Positions 32,864 through 41,621 are shown, numbered from the stretch's first letter. The stretch is DNA of 64,000 nt from an uncultured Chloroflexota bacterium (GCA_958296175.1 OY282448.1:2790127-2854126); one strand, 5' to 3'. Program-made: numbers and translations. Notes: generated from the letters alone by a model not told the origin.

Positions 32864-33882
32864 GTGAGGGTCTTGCTCGTTGGGCCGCTGCCAAGTGAGC
32901 GGCGCAGCATTGGCGGTTCCCGGGTGAGGACCAGGGAAATCGTTCGGGGGCTGGAGAGGCGCGGCTTCGAGCTGGACACCGTGGACACCGCGGTTTGGAA
33001 CGTTGGCGTGGGCGTCGGGCTACGGAGCGCCCGCCGCCTTGCCGCGTTTGCGCGGGTGATGCTGCTGGTTGCGCTGAAGGTCTGGCGCTGCCAGCTGGTG
33101 CTTCTCAGCCTGTCGACGTACTCCCCCGCCCCGCTGCTGCTGGCCGCCTGGGCCGTCTGCGCGGCCGCGCGGCGGCCGTTGGCGGTTTCCTTCTCTGGCG
33201 GAGGTCTGCACCGGCTCGTGCTCGGACACGTTCTGACCGGGTCGCGGCCTGGGCATGGGTCGGTTGGGCGGTGGGCCACTGGGCGCGTCCTTCCGCGGTT
33301 TGCACGGGTGTACGTTCAAACGCAGTACCTCATGGGTGACTTCGGGCATCCGGCCAACTTCCGCTGGCTGCCCAATACGCGAGACCTCCCCCCACCAGCG
33401 ACCGAGACCAGACCTCCGCCTCGAAAGCTCGTCTTCCTTTCCCGTCTGAGCGCTGACAAGGGACTGACCGAAGCGCTGGAGGTCTGCCGCCGGCTGCCTG
33501 ACGGCGTCATCTGCGGGTTTTTGGCCCGACCATGCCTGGAGGCGTGGACCCCGCCCTGATCGACAGCCACCCCAGGGCATCCTATGGCGGCGTCCTGACG
33601 CGCACCCAGGCTCCGCGCGCGCTGAGCGAGCACGACCTGCTGCTCCATCCGAGTTATCGGGAACAGGAGGGCTACCCGGGGGCCATCATCGAAGCCTTCC
33701 AATGCGGGGTGCCGGTCATTGCCGCCCGCTGCGGCGGGGTGGCCGAACTGGTCGAACACGAAAAGAGCGGGTTGCTGGTGGCGCCGCGCGACGCCGCGGG
33801 CGGTTGGCTGGGGTGCTGGGGGGCATACTGCGGGCAAGGGAGCGTTGCGCGGCACGCGAGGTTTGCGATGGGGACCGGGTGA
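32864..33882 (+). pseudogene. GT4-type glycosyltransferase, disrupted by frameshift
   Basis: Two overlapping frames together make one glycosyltransferase of the GT-B/GT4 type. 32864-33559 encodes the N-terminal domain (MRVLLVGPLPSERRSIGGSR, the usual glycine loop) into LVFLSRLSADKGLTEALE. 33532-33882 encodes the C-terminal donor-binding part (HPSYREQEGYPGAIIEAF, GVPVIAARCGGVAELV). The break falls near a TTTTT run at 33518-33522. The last 25 residues also look unnatural (GGWLGCWGAYCG), while another frame gives a more plausible helix, so a second shift near the G-runs at 33799-33826 is possible. Pseudogene or assembly error; the final GTGA overlap with the kinase is intact. Confidence 0.7.
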
Positions 33883-34856
33883 GCCAGGCGGGCACGGCGC
33901 AAGCGCCGCGGCTGCTGAGCGTGGGCAGCGTGGTGGCGGACGTGAGCATTCAGGGGCTGCGGCGCTTTCCGCGGCCGGACGTGGAGTTCACCGCGGCGAG
34001 CGACGTGACCCACGAGCAGCCGGCGCGGCTGCTGCTGGGCGGCACGGCGGCCAACACGGCGATGGTCTATGCGGCGCTGGGCGGGTCGTGTCAGTTGGGC
34101 GGGGTGATTGGCGCGGACCCGTTTGGCGATTTTCTGGCCGACGGGCTGGCGGCGCGCGGGGTGGCGGCGCTGGGACGCCGCGCGGGCGCCACGGCCACGC
34201 ACACCATTGCCCTGGGGGTGGACGGGCGGCGGCAGGCCTATTGGTATGCAGGCGCGCCGCTGGACGTGGGGGCGCTGCTGGACGCCTGGACGCCGGGGCA
34301 CGTGTATCTGACGGGCATCAACCTGTGTCTGCCGCGGCCGCTGGTGGACGCGGCGCGGTCGCTGGGTCGGGCCGCGCACGCGGCGGGCGCGCGCGCCGTG
34401 CTGGATATTGGCCAGGGCGGGCCGGGCGCGTTGACCTTCGACGAGATTGCGGCCATTGCCGCGGACGTGGATCTGGTTATCGGCAGCCGCGCCGAGTTTG
34501 CCGCGGCGCTCGGCTGTGACTACCGCGGCGGACGGGCGCGGCTGCGGCGGCGATTTGGCGGCCCGGTGGTGCTGAAGCTGGGCGCGGCGGGCGTGCTGCT
34601 GGACCTGGGTCCGGAGACGCAGCCGCGGCTGGTGCCTGGCTTTCGGGCGGCGGAAGTCAACCCGATTGGCGCCGGCGACGCGTTCGCCGGCGGGCTTTTG
34701 CACGCCTGGCTGTGCGGCGCCGACCTGGCGGCGGCCTGTCGGCGCGGCAACGCGGCCGGCGCCGTCTCGGTAAGCTCTGCGGGAGGTCCGCAAGATGTCA
34801 CACGGTCCGCGGTGGACCGGCTCGAACGGGAGGGCGCTTCCGATGCCGAATCTTGA
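33879..34856 (+). CDS. PfkB family carbohydrate kinase
   Basis: A 325-residue ribokinase-like sugar or nucleoside kinase. Signature 1 region LLGGTAANTAMVYAALGG (52-69) and signature 2 NPIGAGDAFAGG (261-272) with catalytic Asp267. GTG at 33879 overlaps the stop of the upstream glycosyltransferase fragment by three bases. The 3' end overlaps the next PhyH gene by 14 bp. Substrate unknown; the family phosphorylates sugars such as fructose, ribose or 2-keto-3-deoxygluconate. Confidence 0.9.
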   Translation: MSQAGTAQAPRLLSVGSVVADVSIQGLRRFPRPDVEFTAASDVTHEQPARLLLGGTAANTAMVYAALGGSCQLGGVIGADPFGDFLADGLAARGVAALGRRAGATATHTIALGVDGRRQAYWYAGAPLDVGALLDAWTPGHVYLTGINLCLPRPLVDAARSLGRAAHAAGARAVLDIGQGGPGALTFDEIAAIAADVDLVIGSRAEFAAALGCDYRGGRARLRRRFGGPVVLKLGAAGVLLDLGPETQPRLVPGFRAAEVNPIGAGDAFAGGLLHAWLCGADLAAACRRGNAAGAVSVSSAGGPQDVTRSAVDRLEREGASDAES

Positions 34857-35670
34857 GCTGGTGGCCTACGCCACCGTTGACGAACTGGCCGAGGCCGTGC
34901 GGCGGGACGGGTTTGCGTTCATGCCGGGCGTTCTGGACGGGGACGAGGTTGCGGAGCTGCGCCGCCGCATCGACGGGCTGGAACCCAACCTGCGCGCCAA
35001 CGACCGGCGCGGCCAGTCGGAGCGGCGGGTGGCCGCAGCCGCCGAGGGCGAGTCCGACACTTTCTACCAGGCGCACACCAAGGTGCTCTTCAATCGTTCG
35101 GCCTACTTCTTGCAGTTTCTGGACCGCGCGCCGGTGGCGGAGGTGGCGGACGCCGTGATGGGCGAGGATTGCCACAGCATTGGCATGACTGGCTGGGTGA
35201 CCGGCCCGGGGCGCGTGGATCAGCACCTGCACGCGGATTATCAGCCCCTGGAGCTGCCGGCGGACGTGATGGCCGATCCGCGCGTGGAGATTCCGGTGTT
35301 CGTGGCCACCGCGCACTATTACCTGTCGGACATCGACGAGCCGCTGGGGCCGACGCAGTTCATCCCGGGCAGCCACCGCGCCGGCCGCCCGCCAACGGAG
35401 GCCGACGTCGAGTGGCACGGGGTGGCGCCGCACAACATTCTCTGCAAGGCGGGGGACGTGGTGTTGTTCCGCTCGGACGTGTGGCACCGCGGCACGGCCA
35501 ACACCAGCGGCCGCACGCGCTACCTGCTGCAGGTGCACTACGGGCGCCGCATGGTGGTGCAGAAGTTTCCGCCCTATCTGGACTTTCACTTCGACCCGGA
35601 CATCCTGGCGCAGGCCACGCCCAGGCAGCGGAGGTATCTGGGGGAGCACGCGTTCTCGAATTACGACTGA
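34843..35670 (+). CDS. Phytanoyl-CoA dioxygenase (PhyH) family protein
   Basis: A 275-residue Fe(II)/2-oxoglutarate oxygenase. Metal triad H130-x-D132 (QHLHADYQP) and H215 (DVWHRGTAN), with Arg224 or Arg226 as 2-oxoglutarate ligand. GGGAGG lies nine bases before ATG 34843, fixing the start and giving a 14-bp overlap with the PfkB kinase gene, so the two are coupled. Pairing of kinase and oxygenase suggests a shared small-molecule pathway. The four PhyH proteins in the window differ in length and motif context. Confidence 0.9.
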   Translation: MPNLELVAYATVDELAEAVRRDGFAFMPGVLDGDEVAELRRRIDGLEPNLRANDRRGQSERRVAAAAEGESDTFYQAHTKVLFNRSAYFLQFLDRAPVAEVADAVMGEDCHSIGMTGWVTGPGRVDQHLHADYQPLELPADVMADPRVEIPVFVATAHYYLSDIDEPLGPTQFIPGSHRAGRPPTEADVEWHGVAPHNILCKAGDVVLFRSDVWHRGTANTSGRTRYLLQVHYGRRMVVQKFPPYLDFHFDPDILAQATPRQRRYLGEHAFSNYD

Positions 35671-35964
35671 GGCGGCGGGGTCGAGTTTCGGCCTGAGAGG
35701 CGCGGGTTTGCGCGCACGCGGTGTTTGCGTGCGCCACCGTTAGCGATGGGCATGGACGACGGCGCGGGTTCGCACGCGCGGGGTGTCAGGCGGCCAGCAT
35801 GGCCGTGCGCAGCAGCACTGCCCGGTGTTTGTGCGCGCAGGGCGTAAAGACGGTAGGCGCGCTGGGGCAGCGCGGCGCGTGCAGTGTCTGCGCGCGCGGG
35901 GTGTCAGGTAGGTCGTACTCGGTGAACGCATCGGCGAACGAGCAGTGTCTGCGCGCGCGGGGCG
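35671..35964. repeat. Degenerate ~25-bp repeats at ~60-bp spacing
   Basis: Non-coding spacer between convergent genes. Repeats related to GTGTCTGCGCGCGCGGGG(T/C)GTCAGG begin at about 35764, 35824, 35884 and 35945, with a weaker one near 35704. The last two are nearly identical; the others diverge. Spacers of about 35 bp are unrelated to each other. Spacing is CRISPR-like, but the repeats are too degenerate and there are no cas genes. Confidence 0.6.
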
Positions 35965-36501
35965 TCAGGGCGGCGGGCGCGGGGTGGCGGCAATGTACCA
36001 GTAGCGGGCGCGGCGCTGGCGGGCGTCGACGTCCATCAGGCCAATCAGCTCGTGCAGCACCAGCAGGCCGCGCATGGCTTTGGAGACCTCGGCGCCGGTC
36101 AAGCTGCGGTCGGCTCGATCGTTGCGCCGGAAATCGGCCAGGGTGCCGAGCACGGCCACGCCGGACGGGTGGACGACGCGCCGCAGCTCCTGCATGAGGC
36201 GGCGGATGGGCGCGTCGCCGCCGCGTCCCAGCGCCTGCAGCAGGCCGAAGCTGTAGGCGGCCTGCGCCGCGGCGGCGGCGAGCGGCAGACGGGCGGCGTC
36301 GGCCCGCACGAAGAGCACGTTGGCGCGTTTGGGCGCGGCGGCCAGTGCCTGCGGGTCGGTGTCGACGGCGATCACGCGCACGCCGGGCAGGGCGGCCAGC
36401 GCGGAGGTCTCGCGGCCGGGGCCACAGCCCAGGTCGAGCACGATCTGCGGGCCGAGCGCCCAGAGCACGGGCAGGGCGCGTTGCAAGACTTCGGTCGTCA
36501 T
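35965..36501 (-). CDS. Class I SAM-dependent methyltransferase
   Basis: A 178-residue methyltransferase. Motif I VLDLGCGPGRETSAL near 22-36, acidic post-I VIAVDTDPQAL, then motif II/III region AAYSFGLLQALG and HPSGVAVLGTL. ATG at 36501 starts just four bases after the stop of the lipoate ligase-like gene, so they form an operon; an in-frame extension upstream overlaps that gene and is rejected. The C-terminal 60 residues are unusual (SKAMRGLLVLHELIGLMDVD). Substrate unknown. Confidence 0.8.
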   Translation of the reverse strand: MTTEVLQRALPVLWALGPQIVLDLGCGPGRETSALAALPGVRVIAVDTDPQALAAAPKRANVLFVRADAARLPLAAAAAQAAYSFGLLQALGRGGDAPIRRLMQELRRVVHPSGVAVLGTLADFRRNDRADRSLTGAEVSKAMRGLLVLHELIGLMDVDARQRRARYWYIAATPRPPP

Positions 36502-36505
36502 CGGC

Positions 36506-37282
36506 TCAGCGTCGGGCCGTCCAGGCGCCGCAGGCGTACCGCACGCGCACCAGAACGTCACGCCGGCGGCGCTCGGCCGCGCTGAGAGCGCCGGGCCGCA
36601 GCGCGGCGCCGAGCGCGTCGGCAACGCCGGCGGCCAGCGCCTCGATCAGCGCGCCTACGGTTGGCGCGGGCGACAGCAGCTGGCGCAGACCCGGCAGCGG
36701 CGCGGGCCGCGGCTGGCGCAGCAGGTCGAAGACGGCTGGGTCGTGGCGGAAGGGGACGCTGCCGTGCTGCAGCAGCACTCCGTCCACGCGGGTTTGGGCG
36801 CTGCCCAGCAGCTTGACGCCGGCGGCGGAGAGTTCGTGCGCGCCAGTCGCTGCAAAGCACAGCGGCCCCGCGGCGGCGGCGGACGCCGGGCGTTCGACGC
36901 CGCGGTCGACGCGCAGGCCGAGCGCCGCAAACCCCTGCACGAACCCGCGGTGCAGCCGCTGGTAGGACGCTAGCACCCCGCCAGCCGCCAGCGGGTGGCC
37001 GGCAGGCAGCATGACGGCGTAGGTCAACTCGTCGTCGTGCAGGATGGCCTGGCCGCCGGTGGGACGGCGCACCACGTCGATCCCGCGGCGGCGGGCCAGG
37101 TCCCGGTCCACCAGCGCCAGGGGCTGGCCGCGGCCCAGGCTGAGCGCCGGGGGGCGCCAGGTGTAAAAGCGCAGGGTGGGCGGCGCTGCGCCGTCGCGCA
37201 CGGACTCCGCCACGGCGTGGTCGGCGGCCAGGTTGCGGGCTGCGCGGTCGGCGGGCGAGACCAGCAGGCGCCAGGGTTCCAT
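36506..37282 (-). CDS. Lipoate-protein ligase A / octanoyltransferase LipM-like protein
   Basis: A 258-residue biotin/lipoate ligase-fold enzyme attaching lipoyl or octanoyl groups to E2 or GcvH proteins. RRPTGGQAILHD (72-83), Cys142 in PLCFAA, Lys157 in GVKLLGSAQ and LQHGS (171-175) are conserved. The cysteine before the lysine motif is the catalytic residue in LipM-type octanoyltransferases, so that activity is as likely as LplA. ATG at 37282. It lies upstream of a methyltransferase (four bases) and divergent from tRNA-Arg. No lipoylated enzyme genes are visible nearby. Confidence 0.82.
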   Translation of the reverse strand: MEPWRLLVSPADRAARNLAADHAVAESVRDGAAPPTLRFYTWRPPALSLGRGQPLALVDRDLARRRGIDVVRRPTGGQAILHDDELTYAVMLPAGHPLAAGGVLASYQRLHRGFVQGFAALGLRVDRGVERPASAAAAGPLCFAATGAHELSAAGVKLLGSAQTRVDGVLLQHGSVPFRHDPAVFDLLRQPRPAPLPGLRQLLSPAPTVGALIEALAAGVADALGAALRPGALSAAERRRRDVLVRVRYACGAWTARR

Positions 37283-37330
37283 GCCGCCCAGGGTATGCGA
37301 CGCCGCTCTGGCGATTAGAATGCCGCGCAT

Positions 37331-37402
37331 GCCCCCGTAGCTCAGTGGATAGAGCACCGGCCTCCGGAGCCGGGTGCGCGCGTTCGAATCGCGCCGGGGG
37401 TA
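37331..37402 (+). tRNA. tRNA-Arg (anticodon CCG)
   Basis: Cloverleaf: acceptor GCCCCCG with CGGGGGT (first pair G-T), D-arm GCTCAGTGGATAGAGC, anticodon arm CCGGC-CTCCGGA-GCCGG giving anticodon CCG (reads CGG), T-arm GCGCG-TTCGAAT-CGCGC. CCA is not encoded. A 123-bp tandem repeat region begins shortly downstream. Confidence 0.93.
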
Positions 37403-38305
37403 CCGGTGGGCGGGAAGCGCTCGGCGCTCGCGGACGGATATCGCCGGCGTCGGCCGCCGAAGGCTGACGCTGAGGAAGCGCTCGGTGCTCGCGGACGGGT
37501 CTCTCACTTCCGACTCCTGCTACGAGCTGCTCACGGAGGCTTTCGGCGCTCGCGGACGGGTCTCGCCGGCGTCGGCCGCCGAAGGCTGACGCTGAGGAGG
37601 CGCTCGGCGCTCGCGGACGGATCCCTCACTTCCGACTCCTGCTACGAGCTGCTCACGGAGGCTTTCGGCGCTCGCGGACGGGTCTCGCCGGCGTCGGCCG
37701 CCGAAGGCTGACGCTGAGGAGGCGCTCGCGGACGGGTCTTCTGCCGAACTCTTTCAGTGAATTGTTGCTTCGGTTGTGGCCGGCGGGGGGGGGGCGGCCG
37801 GCGCGCGTGGTTGTCGAATCCGATCTCTGCTGACGATGGCTTCCTGCCCGATATCGAGGGGCTCGGATCGTGTATGGGCTGGCTGTTCGCGGGGATGGTG
37901 GATGGCGCCTGGGTCTCTTCGAAGGAGACTGGCGGAAGCGCGGGGAACCTCCGCCAATGTGCAGAAGGTTGTGCAGAAGATGTTGCCTGGGTCTCTTCGG
38001 GGGAGAGGGCCGGGTGACGGCTGGGGTGACGCTGGTGGTTGGGCGTGGGGGCGGCGCAGCGGGGGGAGGGCGTCGGTCCGCGCAACGCCGTGGGCGCCCC
38101 TCACCCTAACCCTCTCCCCGCGCCGCGGGGAGAGGGGAAAGAAAAGAAAAAGAAAAGAGGGGATGTGACCCTCTTACTACGGTGCAGGGCGGGGGCGAAC
38201 CGTTGCGGGTGCCGCTCTCCTTGCCCCGTGGCGCGGGGGGGGGGGGGAGAAAAGAGGGGACGGGGCGGTGAGGGGCGTGGGGCGGTTGCGGGGGTTGGCG
38301 GGGGG
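37403..38305. repeat. Long non-coding region: 123-bp tandem repeats, REP element, G-tract
   Basis: No gene found in about 900 bp. From about 37418 to 37738 there are some 2.7 copies of a 123-bp unit (CTCACTTCCGACTCCTGCTA at 37502 and again at 37625) containing GCGCTCGCGGACGG and GGCGTCGGCCGCCGAAGGC motifs. Since 123 is a multiple of three, open frames run through the copies, but no protein family results. At 38098-38137 lies a REP-like element (CCCTCACCCTAACC, then CTCTCCCC...GGGGAGAGG). Around 38231-38246 there is a run of about 16 G, an unusual homopolymer and a possible assembly weak spot. Confidence 0.65.
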
Positions 38306-39049
38306 CTAGGGGTCGTCGGGGGTGGGGGTGCGGGCGAAGGCGTAGAAGCCGGAGGCCAGGTCTTCGGCTGCAGGGCGGTCGGCGACGAGGCGGTCTAGGA
38401 ACTTGATTGGCGTGGTGACCCAGGCGGCGGCGAATTCGGCCAGGCGTTCGCGGGTGCGGTTGCGGGCGAAGCCGCTGAGCATGCCTTTCAGATAGCCGCG
38501 CAGGACCCAGCTCAGGGCCGAGCTGGGGCCCACGCACACCCCGACGTCGACGTCCTGGAAATCGCGCAGCAGTTCGGCCACGCCGCTGCTGGTGTAGCGC
38601 TGGTAGTCGTGCGGGGAGGCGTGGTAGCCCTGCAGAAAGGGCACTTCGACGTACAGCAGCGCGCCGGGCGCGCTGACGCGGGCGATTTCGGCAACGGCCT
38701 GGGCGGGTTGGCGCACGTGCTCCAACACGGCGGTGGAGAGCGCGCCGGCAAAGGTGTTGGAGGCGAACGGCAGCCGCGCCGCGTCCGCCAGACAGTGCAC
38801 GCCGGGATGCCGCTGGACGTCAATGTTCACCATGGCCTGCCGCACGAACACGTCCAGCGTGTTGGGCGGGAACTGACGCCCGCCGCCGCCCACGTTGAGC
38901 ACGGGGCGTCCGCCGCGGCGCGTCGGCAGCGCTAACGCGGCGCCAAAGCGCCGCAGGTTGCGCCGCGAGGCGTGGTTGTAGGTGGGGCTGGGCAGGCGGT
39001 ATACGCGCCGCGCTGCCCGCCGCAGATGTGCGCGCCACACGCCGCTCAC
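38306..39049 (-). CDS. Class I SAM-dependent methyltransferase (type 11)
   Basis: A 247-residue methyltransferase. Motif I VLNVGGGGRQFPPN (about 50-63), acidic MVNIDVQ (about 73-79), motif ALSTAVLEHVRQP (about 104-116) and VSAPGALLYVEVPF. After motif III it has YHASPHDYQRYTSSG, common in methyltransferases that act in glycan or lipid contexts. GTG start at 39049. The C-terminus includes a hydrophobic stretch (AAWVTTPIKFLDRLV). No operon partner. Substrate unknown. Confidence 0.82.
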   Translation of the reverse strand: MSGVWRAHLRRAARRVYRLPSPTYNHASRRNLRRFGAALALPTRRGGRPVLNVGGGGRQFPPNTLDVFVRQAMVNIDVQRHPGVHCLADAARLPFASNTFAGALSTAVLEHVRQPAQAVAEIARVSAPGALLYVEVPFLQGYHASPHDYQRYTSSGVAELLRDFQDVDVGVCVGPSSALSWVLRGYLKGMLSGFARNRTRERLAEFAAAWVTTPIKFLDRLVADRPAAEDLASGFYAFARTPTPDDP

Positions 39050-39335
39050 GCGCCGCGTCCCGCCAGGTTAGACGGCGCGGCAGGGGCGGATTGACCGCTG
39101 CCAGGCGCGGCGAACGCAGCCACCGGCGCGGCCGGCGGCGCGCCCAGGTCGAAGAACATCCTGCGAATCGTCATCCCGCGCGAGTCTACGCTGGCGCACG
39201 CGGCGGCGGCACGGCGAGCGGCCGGTCGGTGGAATAGCGGAGCGTCTACGCTGGCACGCGGCGGCGCTGCGTCTGGCCCCGGGCGGACGCGCCGGGCGCG
39301 CGGCGGAACCTGCGCTCTCCGATTCTCATATTCAG

Positions 39336-40115
39336 GTGGGATACTGCAACGGGGCAGCGCACGTTCATGGACCTGCGGGGAGCATCGTCTTGAGGCACGG
39401 CGGCGACGATCGACGCGATGTGCCCGACCGTGACGAAGACGGGGAGCGCGAGCCAGCGGGCGAGGCCAACGGCGACACGCCGGCATCCGCGGACGGCGAC
39501 CGCCGCGACCTGGCGCGCCGTGAATCTGCGCACGGCCAGCCGCCCGAGGACGATGGGCCGGCGCCGAACTCCTGGCCGCAGCCGGCCCCGCCGTCCGAGC
39601 GGGACGATGCCGCGCCGTCCGTGCGCCCCGCCACGGACATGGGCTACGTCATGCGCCGCGTGGGGGCGTATCTCATCGACTCGATCCTGATTGCCATCGT
39701 GGCCGTGCTGGTGGGTTCCGCCACGGGCGCAGTGTCGGCGGGACCTGGCGAGTTGACGGTCGACCCGGCCTTTACGCTGTGGGTGCTGGTGCTGGAAGCG
39801 CTGTACCGCTGGGCGCTGCAGTCCGCCTTCGGGTTCACGCTGGGCAAGCTGGCGCTGGGGCTGCGCGTGGTGCGCGCCTACGGCGGGCGCGCCGGGCCGA
39901 TTCGGGTCTTGATTCGCGAGTTCGTTCTGGCCGCAATCCTGGGCATTGCCCAAAGCACCGGCCAGCTGATGCTGCCCGCCATCGTGCAGGTGGTGCTGCT
40001 GTTCTTCGTCATCCAGCGGACCGACAACCGCAGCCTGCACGACATCCCGGGCATCACCCGCGTCGTGCGCGCGTCCTCGGTGGACAGCGCGGACTTCCCG
40101 CTCGAACGCGCCTGA
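39336..40115 (+). CDS. RDD family membrane protein with acidic N-terminal tail
   Basis: 259 residues from GTG 39336 (TTG 39390 is an alternative). The first 100 residues are hydrophilic and disordered (DRDEDGEREPAGEANGD). An RDD domain follows: RRVGAYLIDSILIAIVAVLV (about 106-125), FTLGKLALGLRVVRAYG (about 168-184) and IREFVLAAILGIAQ, with three membrane spans. RDD proteins are implicated in transport (Na+/H+ or other solutes) in some bacteria; no specific role can be given here. Convergent with the threonine synthase-like gene 60 bp away. Confidence 0.78.
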   Translation: MGYCNGAAHVHGPAGSIVLRHGGDDRRDVPDRDEDGEREPAGEANGDTPASADGDRRDLARRESAHGQPPEDDGPAPNSWPQPAPPSERDDAAPSVRPATDMGYVMRRVGAYLIDSILIAIVAVLVGSATGAVSAGPGELTVDPAFTLWVLVLEALYRWALQSAFGFTLGKLALGLRVVRAYGGRAGPIRVLIREFVLAAILGIAQSTGQLMLPAIVQVVLLFFVIQRTDNRSLHDIPGITRVVRASSVDSADFPLERA

Positions 40116-40175
40116 GCCGCCGAGCGGCTCGCTCTGCCAGGGCGAAGGGGGCGACGCTGCGGGCGGAGGGGCTGC

Positions 40176-41252
40176 TCAGGTTCCCGCGTCTTTCAGCCCG
40201 CTGCCGGTGGCGGCAATCAGGACCGACTCGTGCGGCTGGACGACGCCGGTTGCGCGCAAGCGCGCCGCCGCCGCGAAGGCCACGGCCGTGGTGTATTCGA
40301 CGTCCAGACCTTCCAGATGGGCCAGGTCGCGGCGGGCGGCGCGGGCCTCGGCGTCGGTCACGCGCACGGCGGAGCCGCCCGAAGCGCGCAGCGCGGCCAG
40401 GACGGCGGCGCCGCGGGCGGGCCGCCCCACGGCCACGCCGCCAGCCAGCGTTGGCCGCGCCTGGACGGGGAGCGGGTCGTCAGCGCCGGCCGCGAAGGCG
40501 GCGGCCAGCGGAGCGCAGGCGTCGGCCTGCGCCGCGTGCAGCCGTGGACAGGTCACCCCGAACCCGGCCGCGGCCAGTTCCTGGTAGGCCTTGGCCGCGC
40601 CCAGCAGCAGGCCGCCGTTGCCCACGGGCAGCACCAGATGCCGCGGCGGGTCGGCGCGCAGCTGCGCGGCCACTTCCAGGCCAAAGGTCTTGGTTCCCTC
40701 CACGAAAGCCGGGTGGCGGGCGTGCGAGGCGTAGGCCGCGTCCTGGTCGGCGGCGGCTTCTTCGGCGGCCCGCGCCACGTCCTCGCGCGTGCCCGCCACG
40801 GCCACGACCTGCGCGCCGTAGCCGCCGATCTGGTCGCGTTTGGCCTGGGGGGCCGAGGCCGGCACGAAGATGCGCGCCGCCAGCCCCGCCCGCGCGGCGT
40901 AAGCCGCCATGGCCGCGCCGGCGTTGCCCGACGAGTCCTCGACGATGGACGCGGCCCCCTGATGCAGCAGCGCGGCGATCACGGCGGCCGCGCCGCGGTC
41001 TTTGAACGAGCCGGTCGGCCCCAGGTATTCCAGCTTGACCAGCGCCCGCGGCAGGCCGTGGGCGGCGCCCCAGCGCGGCAGCGCCGCGACTGGCGTATGG
41101 CCTTCGCCCAGCGTGATTTCGGGAATGTCCGCGGCCAGGCCCAGCGCGGGGCGCCAGCGCCAAATGCCCGTTCGCACGTCATCCCGCAGCGCCGCCCATC
41201 CCTGGGACGCCCGGGGCAGCTCCACCGGCCGCAGCGGCGGCGGCGCGTCCAT
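40176..41252 (-). CDS. Threonine synthase-like PLP-dependent enzyme
   Basis: A 358-residue fold-type II PLP enzyme. PLP Lys84 in GPTGSFKDRGA, the SSGNAGAA asparagine loop (about 106-113) and the phosphate-binding PVGNGGLLLGA (about 213-223). The N-terminus (TLGEGHTPVAALP) matches threonine synthase, which converts O-phosphohomoserine to threonine, but no threonine-pathway neighbours are present and paralogues with other roles exist. ATG at 41252 lies directly beside the stop of the upstream peptidase gene, so the two are co-transcribed. Confidence 0.85.
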   Translation of the reverse strand: MDAPPPLRPVELPRASQGWAALRDDVRTGIWRWRPALGLAADIPEITLGEGHTPVAALPRWGAAHGLPRALVKLEYLGPTGSFKDRGAAAVIAALLHQGAASIVEDSSGNAGAAMAAYAARAGLAARIFVPASAPQAKRDQIGGYGAQVVAVAGTREDVARAAEEAAADQDAAYASHARHPAFVEGTKTFGLEVAAQLRADPPRHLVLPVGNGGLLLGAAKAYQELAAAGFGVTCPRLHAAQADACAPLAAAFAAGADDPLPVQARPTLAGGVAVGRPARGAAVLAALRASGGSAVRVTDAEARAARRDLAHLEGLDVEYTTAVAFAAAARLRATGVVQPHESVLIAATGSGLKDAGT

Positions 41253-41621
41253 CTAGGCCGCCCCCAGTCGTTCCAGGTCGGCGTCCGACAGCCCGAAGAA
41301 GTGGGCGAACTCGTGGATCACCGTGGCGCGAATCTCGGCGCGCAGCTCCGCGGGGTCGTCGAAGGCATCCAGCAGCGGCCCGCGGTAAATGGCAATGCGG
41401 TCGGGCAGCACCATGTGATAGCCGGACGTTCGTTCCGTGAGCGGGACCCCCGTGTACAGCCCGAAGAGGGTATACCCGCGCGGGACCCCGGACGCCTCCA
41501 GGTCCGCGGCGCTGGGCCAGTCTTCGATGACGATGTCCACGTTCGACAGCCGCGCGCGCAGCGCCTCCGGAATCGAGTCCACCGCCTGCGCCACCACCCG
41601 CTCGAAAGCTTTCGGCGTCAT
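41253..41621 (-). CDS. Small zincin-like metallopeptidase family protein
   Basis: A 122-residue protein of the metallopeptidase-like family (PF06262 type), with HEFAHFFGLSD carrying the HExxH zinc motif near the C-terminus and IAIYRGPLLDAF before it. ATG 41621 (TPKAFERVVAQAV) is the conserved start; ATG 41633 is possible. The stop abuts the threonine synthase-like start. Function of the family is not established; peptidase activity is inferred from the motif. Confidence 0.82.
   Translation of the reverse strand: MTPKAFERVVAQAVDSIPEALRARLSNVDIVIEDWPSAADLEASGVPRGYTLFGLYTGVPLTERTSGYHMVLPDRIAIYRGPLLDAFDDPAELRAEIRATVIHEFAHFFGLSDADLERLGAA

Noticed and set aside
35764..35970. CRISPR array
   Set aside because: Repeats are only about 60-90% alike, decline in quality across four units, and no cas gene or leader is seen.
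39046..39174. A 42-residue minus-strand gene ending in a GTGA overlap with the methyltransferase
   Set aside because: The overlap fits an operon, but the peptide is a Pro/Ala-rich tail without motif or ribosome-binding site.
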